From NCBI RefSeq assembly GCF_017305435.1, contig NZ_JAFKIP010000003.1:1-64000 (forward strand): a DNA stretch of 64,000 nucleotides. Direction: 5' to 3'. The notes under the pieces are model-generated. The model saw only the letters and a list, made by a program, of their open reading frames with translations, was not told the origin of the DNA and made no database searches. Positions 1 through 6,770 of this stretch are shown here, one piece after another. Source of the DNA: Microbacterium sp. (lineage in GTDB: Bacteria; Actinomycetota; Actinomycetes; Actinomycetales; Microbacteriaceae). The position numbers were made by a program, and so were the translations under genes. Position 1 is the first letter of the stretch, and the number at the start of each line of letters is the position of its first letter.

Positions 1-40
1 CAACCGAAGCTGGAACGAGGTTAATTGGCATTTGACAAGT

Positions 41-60
41 GCACGCTGTTGAGTTCTCAA
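41..60 (-). promoter_or_regulatory. rRNA operon leader, boxA-type antitermination element
   Basis: On the minus strand this reads TTGAGAACTCAACAGCGTGC and is followed by a CACTTGTCAAATG stretch. This is the leader found upstream of 16S rRNA genes in many Micrococcales. It lies about 60 nt downstream of a strong promoter on the same strand, so the 16S gene should start beyond the left edge. The identification rests on recall of the family leader; the rRNA gene itself is not in the window. Confidence 0.6.
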
Positions 61-116
61 GGATCGAACGCTCCCCCCAGCCAGCCTCACGACCAACCCA
101 GAAGGGCAACTTCACC

Positions 117-145
117 ACCTTACCCCCACACCAACCAACCGTCAA
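117..145 (-). promoter_or_regulatory. Probable rRNA operon promoter
   Basis: On the minus strand a TTGACG -35 box (140-145) is separated by exactly 17 nt from a TAAGGT -10 box (117-122). It lies upstream of the boxA leader and points toward the left edge. This is a vegetative sigma-70 promoter in the position expected for an rrn operon. Confidence 0.6.
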
Positions 146-420
146 ATCCGACGATCTCGAGTGAGAGGCTTCCACCCCGAGCCCGAGAGCCCTGTCGCTC
201 CGAAGAGTTCCGTTGGGGTGGAGGTTGTTCACTGCTTGAGGGGGCGGGGCCTTCCGGCCCGCTCGCTCTCCCTTTGGGGCGAACAGGTAAAACACTACGC
301 CGCGGGGAGCGGACGGGCAAATCCGTGCGGCATCCCGGGCGTGTCGGGCGCTCGAGGAGGCGAAACGGATGCCTCGCGCCCCTCGATCGAGCGGGCGACG
401 ATGAGGCGGCTGCGCGGAAA

Positions 421-451
421 GCCGCCCCGGTCGCAGATGGATCGGGGCGGC
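421..451 (-). terminator. Hairpin terminator after hsp20
   Basis: Perfect 9-bp inverted repeat GCCGCCCCG / CGGGGCGGC with a 13-nt loop, about 25 nt beyond the hsp20 stop codon. There is no clear T-run, as is common in high-GC actinobacteria, so the terminator role is inferred from position. Confidence 0.5.
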
Positions 452-476
452 TCGGTTCCCGACGCGGGCGCGGCGG

Positions 477-926
477 TCAGCTCGCGACGGCCTGAGGCAC
501 GGTCTCGTGCGCCTGAACGACGGAAGAGCGAGCTTCCGTCGTCACTTCGATCTTGCGCGACTTGGCCCTCTCGCTCACGGGGATCGTGACGCTCAGCACG
601 CCGTTGTCGTACGTCGCCGAGATGTGCTCGGTGTCGACGCCCTGGCCCAGGCTGAGCTGGCGCAGGAAGCTCGCGCCCTCGCGTTCCCGCGTGATCCACT
701 TGACACCCTCTCCCGTCGGGACGGAGCGCTCGGCGCGGATCGTGAGCAGCTGACCGTCGACGTCGATGTCGACCGAGCCCGGGTCGACACCCGGAAGGTC
801 GGCCGTGAGGACGTAGTGGTCACCGTCGCGGTACAGGTCCATCGGCATGCGACGCGGACCGCGGCGCGGGTCGAGAAGACCCGACGCAAGCCGGTCGAAT
901 TCGCGGAACGGGTCGTAAGTGGCCAT
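477..926 (-). CDS. Hsp20/alpha-crystallin family small heat-shock protein
   Basis: A 149-residue ATP-independent chaperone that binds unfolding proteins as an oligomeric holdase in the cytoplasm. The alpha-crystallin domain spans about residues 29-127 and contains the late-strand G-x-L motif (GVLSVTIPV, 109-117). The N-terminal arm starts MATYDPFREFDRL, usual for this family, and the length is typical. The start is supported by GAGGAG upstream of ATG. The gene stands alone between the rrn promoter and the acyl-CoA operon. Its promoter overlaps a CIRCE element and is followed by a HAIR element, so control by both HrcA and HspR is likely. The family assignment is secure. Confidence 0.93.
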   Translation of the reverse strand: MATYDPFREFDRLASGLLDPRRGPRRMPMDLYRDGDHYVLTADLPGVDPGSVDIDVDGQLLTIRAERSVPTGEGVKWITREREGASFLRQLSLGQGVDTEHISATYDNGVLSVTIPVSERAKSRKIEVTTEARSSVVQAHETVPQAVAS

Positions 927-949
927 GGTGATCTCCTCTCGATTCGAAG

Positions 950-970
950 ATTGAGTCCACTCGACTCAAC
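950..970. promoter_or_regulatory. HAIR-type operator (HspR site)
   Basis: TTGAGT-N7-ACTCAA (951-956 and 964-969) matches the HspR consensus CTTGAGT-N7-ACTCAAG at 12 of 14 positions with the correct 7-nt spacer. It lies just downstream of the predicted hsp20 -10 box, where bound HspR would block initiation. Confidence 0.7.
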
Positions 971-977
971 CGCATCC

Positions 978-1007
978 AGATTAGCACTCTCACCCCGAGA
1001 GTGCCAG
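978..1007 (-). promoter_or_regulatory. hsp20 promoter
   Basis: On the minus strand CTGGCA (-35, 1002-1007), an 18-nt spacer and TAATCT (-10, 978-983). The CIRCE element lies across the spacer. The -35 box is weak. Confidence 0.45.
981..1007. promoter_or_regulatory. CIRCE operator (HrcA site)
   Basis: TTAGCACTC-N9-GAGTGCCAG matches the CIRCE consensus TTAGCACTC-N9-GAGTGCTAA at 16 of 18 positions with the exact 9-nt spacer. It covers the predicted hsp20 promoter. Confidence 0.8.
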
Positions 1008-1056
1008 AAGTGATCGCCGCATCCACCGCCCTCTCACGAGTCGCGCGGGGTCGACC

Positions 1057-2661
1057 TCAGCGGGCACGCGGCGTTCGCACCACCTGGGTCGGCAGCGCGG
1101 GCGTCGATGCGGCGTTCGTCGGGCGCGATCCCTCCGGCAGCTCCTGGTACTGAGTGCGCAGCTCGTTCTTGCGGATCTTGCCGCTCGCGGTGCGGGGCAG
1201 CTCGTCGACGAACACGACTCCGCGGGGCACCTTGTACTTCGCGAGCCGGCCGTCGAGGGGCGCCAGGATCTCCTCGGGGGCGAGCAGCTCGCCGGGGCGC
1301 AGCGCGACGACGGCGAGCGGGACCTCCCCCCAGCGTTCGTCGGGGATGCCGATGACCGCGACGGCGTCGATGGCGGCGTTCTCCATGATGATCTGCTCGA
1401 TCTCGGCGGGGTAGACGTTCTCGCCGCCGGAGATGATCATGTCCTTCAGCCGGTCGCTGATGACGAGGTAGCCCTGCGCGTCGAGATGGCCGATGTCGCC
1501 GGAGCGGAACCACGTGCCGCGGTGCGCGTCGCGCGTGGCATCCGGCCGCAGCCAGTACTCCTTCATGACGTTCGGCCCGCTGATCTCGATCTCGCCCGCC
1601 TTCCCGGCGGGCAGCTCGGCCCCGTCCGGCCCCACGACGCGGACATCGGTGAAGAAGTGCGCGAGCCCCGAAGACCCGGGGTGATCGTGCGCTTTGCGGT
1701 ACGGCAGCGACGTCGCACCGGGCGAGGTCTCGGTCATGCCGAACCCCGACGAGAAGTGCAGCCCGCGCGCCTCGTACGCCTCGGACACCCGCGACGGCAC
1801 GGCCGATCCGCCGCACGTGAGCTTGCGCAGAGACGACAGGTCGGTGGCCTCCCACGCCGGATGTTCGGCGAGCAGCTGGAACGTCGTCGGCACACCGGAC
1901 AGGCTCGTGATGCGGTGCTCGGCGATCGCGGCGAGCACCGCGCCCGGGTCGACCTTCTGCTGCAGGACGAGGGTCCCGCCCTTCAGGAGCGTGGGCAGCG
2001 CGCCCATGCCGAGCGAGGCGACGTGGAACATCGGCGCGATCAGGAGCGCCCGCTCATCGCTCGTGACGTCGTAGTCGACGAGGACGTTGAGGGCGTTCCA
2101 GGTCAGGTTCCCATGCGTGAGGACGGCGCCCTTGGGTCGCCCCGTCGTGCCCGACGTGTAGAGGATCATCGCGGGATCGTCGAGGCTGACCGGAACGTCG
2201 TCGCCTGGGACGGATGCCGCGGCCAGCACCTCATCGAGTGCTTCGACCGCGGGGGCCTCGGGCGCACCCTCGACGACGATGCGATGCTCGATGCCGCTCG
2301 ACCACGCCGCCGCGCGGGCGAGAGCGCGCTGCTCCTCGTGGAGGATCAGCACGCGTGCCCCGCAGTCGTCGATCATGTACTCGAGCTCACGCGGCGCGAG
2401 TCGGGTGTTCAGCGGCACGAAGATCGCCCCCCGCAGCCCGCACGCGAAGAACGTCGTCAGGAAGTCGGGATGGTTGTTGCCGAGGTAGACGACACGGTCC
2501 CCCTTGCGGACGCCCCGCTCGGCGAGCGCGCCGGCGAGCAGGTCGATGCGCGCCGCGAACTCCTCATACCGCACCGCCGTGTCGCCGTGGACGACGGCGA
2601 CGTCGCCCTCCGACTTGACGCGCCGCCGCGAGATCCACGTCCCCAGTCCCTGGTTGTCCAT
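1057..2661 (-). CDS. Acyl-CoA synthetase (AMP-dependent, FadD-like)
   Basis: A 534-residue member of the ANL adenylate-forming superfamily. It activates a carboxylic acid to an acyl-AMP and then an acyl-CoA. The P-loop YTSGTTGRPKG (168-178), the A5 motif GFGMTETSP (306-314), the hinge region SGDIG...DRLKDMI (387-409) and the catalytic lysine in TASGKIRK near the C-terminus are all present. The start at MDNQGLG has GGGGAGGAC upstream; an in-frame extension to 2826 lacks coding character. It is the last gene of a five-gene operon with MaoC, acyl-CoA dehydrogenase, hydrolase and SDR, so it probably supplies the CoA ester the others degrade. The substrate cannot be told from sequence. Confidence 0.92.
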   Translation of the reverse strand: MDNQGLGTWISRRRVKSEGDVAVVHGDTAVRYEEFAARIDLLAGALAERGVRKGDRVVYLGNNHPDFLTTFFACGLRGAIFVPLNTRLAPRELEYMIDDCGARVLILHEEQRALARAAAWSSGIEHRIVVEGAPEAPAVEALDEVLAAASVPGDDVPVSLDDPAMILYTSGTTGRPKGAVLTHGNLTWNALNVLVDYDVTSDERALLIAPMFHVASLGMGALPTLLKGGTLVLQQKVDPGAVLAAIAEHRITSLSGVPTTFQLLAEHPAWEATDLSSLRKLTCGGSAVPSRVSEAYEARGLHFSSGFGMTETSPGATSLPYRKAHDHPGSSGLAHFFTDVRVVGPDGAELPAGKAGEIEISGPNVMKEYWLRPDATRDAHRGTWFRSGDIGHLDAQGYLVISDRLKDMIISGGENVYPAEIEQIIMENAAIDAVAVIGIPDERWGEVPLAVVALRPGELLAPEEILAPLDGRLAKYKVPRGVVFVDELPRTASGKIRKNELRTQYQELPEGSRPTNAASTPALPTQVVRTPRAR

Positions 2662-2698
2662 CGGTGTCCTCCCCTTCGAGGTGCGGTGCGCGCGGTGC

Positions 2699-3151
2699 TC
2701 AGGCGTAGAAGCGGTAGATTCCGCGGGCGACGACGGCGGGCTTCGTGCCGCCCTCGATCTCGATCGTCTGGTCGACGGCGAACTGGTAGCCGCCGGGCAC
2801 CTCGGTGACCTCGGCGATGACGGCATTCATCCGCACGCGGGCGCCGACCTTCACGGGCGAGACGAACCGCACCTTGTCGAGACCGTAGTTCACGCGCGTC
2901 GTGACGCCGGTCACGTCGAACAGCTCCGACCAGAACTTCACGGTGAGCGACAGCGACAGGAACCCGTGCGCGATCGGCCCGCCGAAAGGTCCCTCGGCCG
3001 CACGCTCGGGGTCGACGTGGATCCACTGGTGGTCGTCGGTCGCGTCCGCGAACAGGTTCACGCGGTCCTGCGTGACCTCGAGCCAGTCGGTGTCCCCGAG
3101 GTCGGTGCCGGCGAGGCCGGCGACGTCGTCGTAGGCGTAGGTCGTGGTCAT
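2699..3151 (-). CDS. MaoC-family (R)-specific enoyl-CoA hydratase
   Basis: A 150-residue single hot-dog protein. The family hydrates trans-2-enoyl-CoA. The hydratase-2 catalytic Asp and His are seen in DATDDHQWIH (about residues 36-45), followed by the GPIAHGFLSLS segment that forms the substrate tunnel. The length is normal for single-domain MaoC proteins acting as dimers. It lies between the acyl-CoA dehydrogenase and the CoA ligase, in the right place to hydrate the enoyl-CoA made by the dehydrogenase. Confidence 0.92.
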   Translation of the reverse strand: MTTTYAYDDVAGLAGTDLGDTDWLEVTQDRVNLFADATDDHQWIHVDPERAAEGPFGGPIAHGFLSLSLTVKFWSELFDVTGVTTRVNYGLDKVRFVSPVKVGARVRMNAVIAEVTEVPGGYQFAVDQTIEIEGGTKPAVVARGIYRFYA

Positions 3152-3182
3152 GAGTGGGGGCCTTTCGGTCGGTTGTTTCGGT

Positions 3183-4367
3183 TCAGGCGAAGGCGGAGAG
3201 GCCGGTCAGAGCTCGTCCGACGATGAGGGCGGTGATCTCGTGCGTGCCCTCGTACGAGTAGACGGCTTCGGCGTCGGCGAAGAAGCGCGCGACATCGTGC
3301 TCGAGCAGGATGCCGTTGCCGCCGGCGACCTCGCGGGCGAGCGCGACGGTCTCGCGGGCCAGGCGCGCGGTCTGCATCTTGGCGAGGGCGGAGTTCTCGT
3401 CGGCGTACTCCCCGGCATCCTGCCTCACCGACAGTTGGACGACGAGGCCGAGCGACGCGGTGAGGTTGCCGAGCATGCGGGCGAGCTTCTCCTGCACGAG
3501 CTGGAAGCCCCCGACGGGGCGACCGAACTGCGGGCGCTCTGCGACGTAGCGCAGCGCGGCATCCAGCGCACCGGCCTGCAGCCCCGTCGCGATCCACGCG
3601 ACGTCCGACCGCATGACGCGGAGGATGCGCGCGACGTCGCGCCATCCGTTCACGCGCTGCAGCCGGTCGGACTCGCCGACGCGCACGCCGTCGAGCGTGA
3701 TCTGCGCGTTCTGCATGGGCCGCAGTGACACCTTGCCGCGCATCACCTCGATCGTCACACCCTCGGCGGTACGCGGCACGAGGAACGCCTTGACCTCACC
3801 GTCGGCCTCGTCGCGCGCGAACACTGCGAGGACGTCGGCGGTGTCGGCGCCGCCGATCCAGCGCTTCACCCCGCTGAGCATCCACTCGTCGCCGTCGCGT
3901 CGCGCCCGCGTCGCGAGCCCGCCCGCGATGTCGGAGCCGTGCTCGGGCTCGGTCAGTGCGAACACGCCGGTCGTCTCGAACGAGCGGATGCGCGGGTCGA
4001 GGCCCGCGACCTGCTCGGCCGACCCGCCGTGACGGACGGTGGAGCGGAACAGCCCGGACTGCGCGTTGTACAGCGTCGCGACCGACACGTCGGTGCGCGC
4101 GAGCACGTAGTTGCGGAAGCCCGAGTAGATGCTCGAGTCGGCCTCGGAGTCGGTCACGCCGGCCGGGCGCATCAGCCCGAGCGGCACGAGGGCGCGCAGG
4201 ATCTCCGGCGGCATGGTCGCGGTCTCCCAGGCATCCGCGAGCAGGGGACGGATGTCGGTGTCGAGCGTCTCGGCGAGCCCGACGAGCGCGCGCTGCGCGG
4301 CATCGCTCAAGTGCGCGGCAGCGAAGCCGTACGGGTCGAGCCCGATCACCGACGACGAGACCGCCAT
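3183..4367 (-). CDS. Acyl-CoA dehydrogenase, glutaryl-CoA dehydrogenase-like
   Basis: About 394 residues, full length for an FAD-dependent acyl-CoA dehydrogenase that oxidises an acyl-CoA to an enoyl-CoA. The FAD/substrate signature FALTEPEHGSD is present. Near the C-terminus the motif YEGTHEI matches the catalytic-glutamate region of glutaryl-CoA dehydrogenases and related enzymes. The ATG at 4367 is one base after the stop of the upstream hydrolase; an in-frame GTG nine bases earlier (4376) is an alternative. Whether it decarboxylates like true glutaryl-CoA dehydrogenase is unknown. Confidence 0.9.
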   Translation of the reverse strand: MAVSSSVIGLDPYGFAAAHLSDAAQRALVGLAETLDTDIRPLLADAWETATMPPEILRALVPLGLMRPAGVTDSEADSSIYSGFRNYVLARTDVSVATLYNAQSGLFRSTVRHGGSAEQVAGLDPRIRSFETTGVFALTEPEHGSDIAGGLATRARRDGDEWMLSGVKRWIGGADTADVLAVFARDEADGEVKAFLVPRTAEGVTIEVMRGKVSLRPMQNAQITLDGVRVGESDRLQRVNGWRDVARILRVMRSDVAWIATGLQAGALDAALRYVAERPQFGRPVGGFQLVQEKLARMLGNLTASLGLVVQLSVRQDAGEYADENSALAKMQTARLARETVALAREVAGGNGILLEHDVARFFADAEAVYSYEGTHEITALIVGRALTGLSAFA

Positions 4368-4368
4368 G

Positions 4369-5283
4369 TCAGTCACCGAGCCCAGGGGACGGCAAGAGCT
4401 GCAAGAGCCGCGCGGCGTTGTCCTTCACGATGCCGGGGAGGACCTCTGACTTGAACAGGCCGGCCTCCTCGTCGACGCGGGCATCCGCCATCCAGCGGTC
4501 GGGGGTCAGCAGCGGGAAGTCGGAGCCGAACAGCACGCGGGTCTTCAGATACGAGTTCGCCGCGCGCACGAGGGACTCGGGGAAGTACTTCGGGCTCCAC
4601 CCGGACAGGTCGATCCACGTGTTGTGCTTGTGCGTCGCGACCGCGAGCGCTTCGTCCTGCCACGGCACCGACGGGTGTGCCATCACGATCTGCAGATCCG
4701 GGAAGTCGGCGGCGACTCCGTCGAGCAGCATCGGGTTCGACAGCGCGAGCCGCAGCCCTCGGCCGCCGGGAAGGCCTGCGCCGATCCCGGTCTGACCGGT
4801 GTGGAAGAGGGCGACGACCCCGGCCTCCTGCAGCGCCGCGTAGATCGGATGCCAGCGCTCATCGGAGGGGTCGAATCCCTGCACGGTCGGGTGGAACTTG
4901 AACCCGCGCACGCCGTGATCCTCGGCGAGACGCCGCACCCGGTCGACCGCGTCGGGCCGGTGCGGATCGACCGACCCGAACGGGATCAGGACGTCGTTGT
5001 TGCGGGCGGCGCCCGCGGCGATCTCCTCGCTCGACAGCGGCGGCTGGCCGAGCTGGGCTTCGGCATCGACCGTGAACACGACCGCCGCCATGCGACGCTC
5101 GCGGTAGTACGCGGCGACCGAGTCCAGGTCGGGCCGGCCCGCGCCCACGGCGAAGTAGCGCGATGCGGCCTCCGCGAGATCCGGCGGCAGCGACGTGTGC
5201 CCGTGGTCGTCGACCTCGATGTGCACGTGGACGTCGATCGCGCGGATGCTCTCGAGGTCGATCGCGGGTTCGTAGCGGGCCAT
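4369..5283 (-). CDS. Amidohydrolase-family metal hydrolase (ACMSD-like)
   Basis: A 304-residue TIM-barrel protein of the amidohydrolase_2 type, which includes ACMSD and related decarboxylases and hydratases. Metal-ligand motifs occur in order: HVH (19-21), a histidine in GFKFHP, FHTGQTG, MAHPS and the terminal aspartate in FGSDFPL. The start MARYEP lies 2 nt after the stop of the upstream SDR gene. In this operon it may act on a carboxylated or aromatic-derived intermediate, but the reaction is not determinable. Confidence 0.85.
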   Translation of the reverse strand: MARYEPAIDLESIRAIDVHVHIEVDDHGHTSLPPDLAEAASRYFAVGAGRPDLDSVAAYYRERRMAAVVFTVDAEAQLGQPPLSSEEIAAGAARNNDVLIPFGSVDPHRPDAVDRVRRLAEDHGVRGFKFHPTVQGFDPSDERWHPIYAALQEAGVVALFHTGQTGIGAGLPGGRGLRLALSNPMLLDGVAADFPDLQIVMAHPSVPWQDEALAVATHKHNTWIDLSGWSPKYFPESLVRAANSYLKTRVLFGSDFPLLTPDRWMADARVDEEAGLFKSEVLPGIVKDNAARLLQLLPSPGLGD

Positions 5284-5285
5284 GG

Positions 5286-6203
5286 TCAGCGCTGCAGGTC
5301 GTCGGGCAGTGCGGGGAACCGCTCGCCCACGGACTGCTGCCGATCGCCGACGAGCCGGGGGAAGTCCTCCGCGAGCGCCTCGTACGACCAGCCGCCGTCG
5401 TGATACTCGGTCACGGCGGGCTCGGGGTGCGACCACACCTGCAGCCGGTCGCCGCCGATGCCGATCGCCTGACCGGTGACGGATGCCGCGGCATCCGACG
5501 CGAGGTACGCGATGAGTCCCGCGACGTCCTGCGACGTGCCGAAACCGAGGTCGTGGCGGAAGAACGCGGGCATGGGCTCACCGGCCGCCTCCGCCTCGAC
5601 GGCGGCGGCGAAGTAGGGGACGGTCGCCGTCATGGCGGTCGCGGCGACCGGGATGACGGCGTTCGCCGTGATGCCCGCCTTCTTGAGCTCGAGCGCCCAC
5701 GTGCGGACCATGCCGACGATGCCCGCCTTCGCGGCGGCGTAGTTGGTCTGGCCGAAGTTGCCGCGCTGGCCGGTCGGCGAGCCGATGCAGATGATGCGGC
5801 CGGCGATCTCGTTCTCACGCATGTAGGTCGCGGCCTCGCGCACGCACGTGAACGTGCCGCGCAGGTGCACGCCGATGACGGTGTCGAAGTCGTCGTCGCT
5901 CATCTTCCACAGCACCGTGTCGCGCAGCACACCGGCGTTCGTGACGAGGATGTCGAGGCGCCCGAACTCGCGGACGGCGGTCTCGACGAGCTGCTTCGCG
6001 GTCTCGGTGGGCCCGACCGGCAGCGCGACGGCGACGGCTCTGCCCCCGGCATCCGTGATCGAACGCACGGCATCATCGGCGGTGGCGGCATCCACGTCGT
6101 TGACGACGACGGCTGCCCCTTGCCGCGCGAGCTCCTGCGCATAGGCCAGACCGAGGCCACGACCCGATCCGGTGACGACGGCGACTTTGCCTGCGAGCGA
6201 CAT
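5286..6203 (-). CDS. Short-chain dehydrogenase/reductase
   Basis: A 305-residue classical SDR. It has the nucleotide-binding TGSGRGLG motif near the N-terminus, the NAG motif, and a Ser/Tyr-x3-Lys active site (IGSPTG... NYAAAK). The C-terminus is about 50 residues longer than in minimal SDRs. The start MSLAGKVAV has AAGGGAG 6 nt upstream. It is the first gene of the catabolic operon and is divergent from the MarR gene. Oxidation of a 3-hydroxyacyl-CoA formed by the MaoC hydratase fits the neighbourhood but is inferred. Confidence 0.9.
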   Translation of the reverse strand: MSLAGKVAVVTGSGRGLGLAYAQELARQGAAVVVNDVDAATADDAVRSITDAGGRAVAVALPVGPTETAKQLVETAVREFGRLDILVTNAGVLRDTVLWKMSDDDFDTVIGVHLRGTFTCVREAATYMRENEIAGRIICIGSPTGQRGNFGQTNYAAAKAGIVGMVRTWALELKKAGITANAVIPVAATAMTATVPYFAAAVEAEAAGEPMPAFFRHDLGFGTSQDVAGLIAYLASDAAASVTGQAIGIGGDRLQVWSHPEPAVTEYHDGGWSYEALAEDFPRLVGDRQQSVGERFPALPDDLQR

Positions 6204-6240
6204 GCGATCTCCCTTGTTCTCCTCGATGAGACCAGGTTTA

Positions 6241-6255
6241 ATTGAATTTGTCAAT
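6241..6255. promoter_or_regulatory. Probable MarR operator / SDR promoter region
   Basis: ATTGAATTTGTCAAT contains the inverted repeat ATTGA-N5-TCAAT, the size typical of MarR operators. On the minus strand it includes a perfect TTGACA -35 box (6249-6254) for the SDR operon. On the plus strand a TAGAAT -10-like box (6276-6281) sits so close to the MarR ATG that its mRNA would be leaderless. Confidence 0.5.
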
Positions 6256-6289
6256 CATTGACCTTCAGTATTCTTGTAGAATCGCCCTC

Positions 6290-6748
6290 ATGACGAATGC
6301 GCCGCTCGACTCGCCCGCCGACGAGCGCCCGCTGATGGACGACCTGAGCTTCCTGCTGGCGCGCTCCAACGCCGCGTCGCTGGTCGCCGGAAACGCCGCG
6401 CTGGCGCCGTTCGGCCTTCGCGTGCGTTCGTACTCGGTGCTGGCGTCGGCGTGCGCTCCCGCGACGATGACCCAGCGCGAGATCGCGGAGTTCCTGCGCC
6501 TCGACCCCAGCCAGGTCGTGCCCCTCGTCGACGACCTCGAGGCGAAGGGGCTCGTCGATCGCGCCCCGGACCCTCGCGACCGGCGCGCCAACGTCATCTC
6601 GGCCACGCCCGCGGGCACCGCGTTGTTCACCGCCGCGCGCGTCGCCATCCTCGAGGCGGAGCGCACGACGCACGCCGCACTCACCGACCGGGAACGCGAA
6701 ACGCTCGCTCGATTGCTCCACAAGACCGCCTTCCCGGAAGAAGGGTGA
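6290..6748 (+). CDS. MarR-family transcriptional regulator
   Basis: 152 residues with a winged-helix DNA-binding domain. The recognition region is TQREIAEFLRLDPSQVVPLVDDLEAKG (split here: helix-turn-helix from TQREIAEF to VDDLEAKG), followed by the wing DRAPDPRDRRANV typical of MarR proteins. ATG at 6290 gives the normal family length; the frame stays open upstream to 6242 without support. It is divergent from the five-gene acyl-CoA operon and shares an 86-bp intergenic region containing an inverted repeat, so it probably represses that operon until an acyl-CoA or acid ligand is present. Confidence 0.88.
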   Translation: MTNAPLDSPADERPLMDDLSFLLARSNAASLVAGNAALAPFGLRVRSYSVLASACAPATMTQREIAEFLRLDPSQVVPLVDDLEAKGLVDRAPDPRDRRANVISATPAGTALFTAARVAILEAERTTHAALTDRERETLARLLHKTAFPEEG

Positions 6749-6770
6749 CCCGCGCCCGCATCCGCTCGCC

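Noticed and set aside
241-265. Short GC-rich dyad (GGGGCC-TTCC-GGCCC) between hsp20 and the rrn promoter
   Set aside because: Imperfect arms and no clear direction; too weak to call a terminator.
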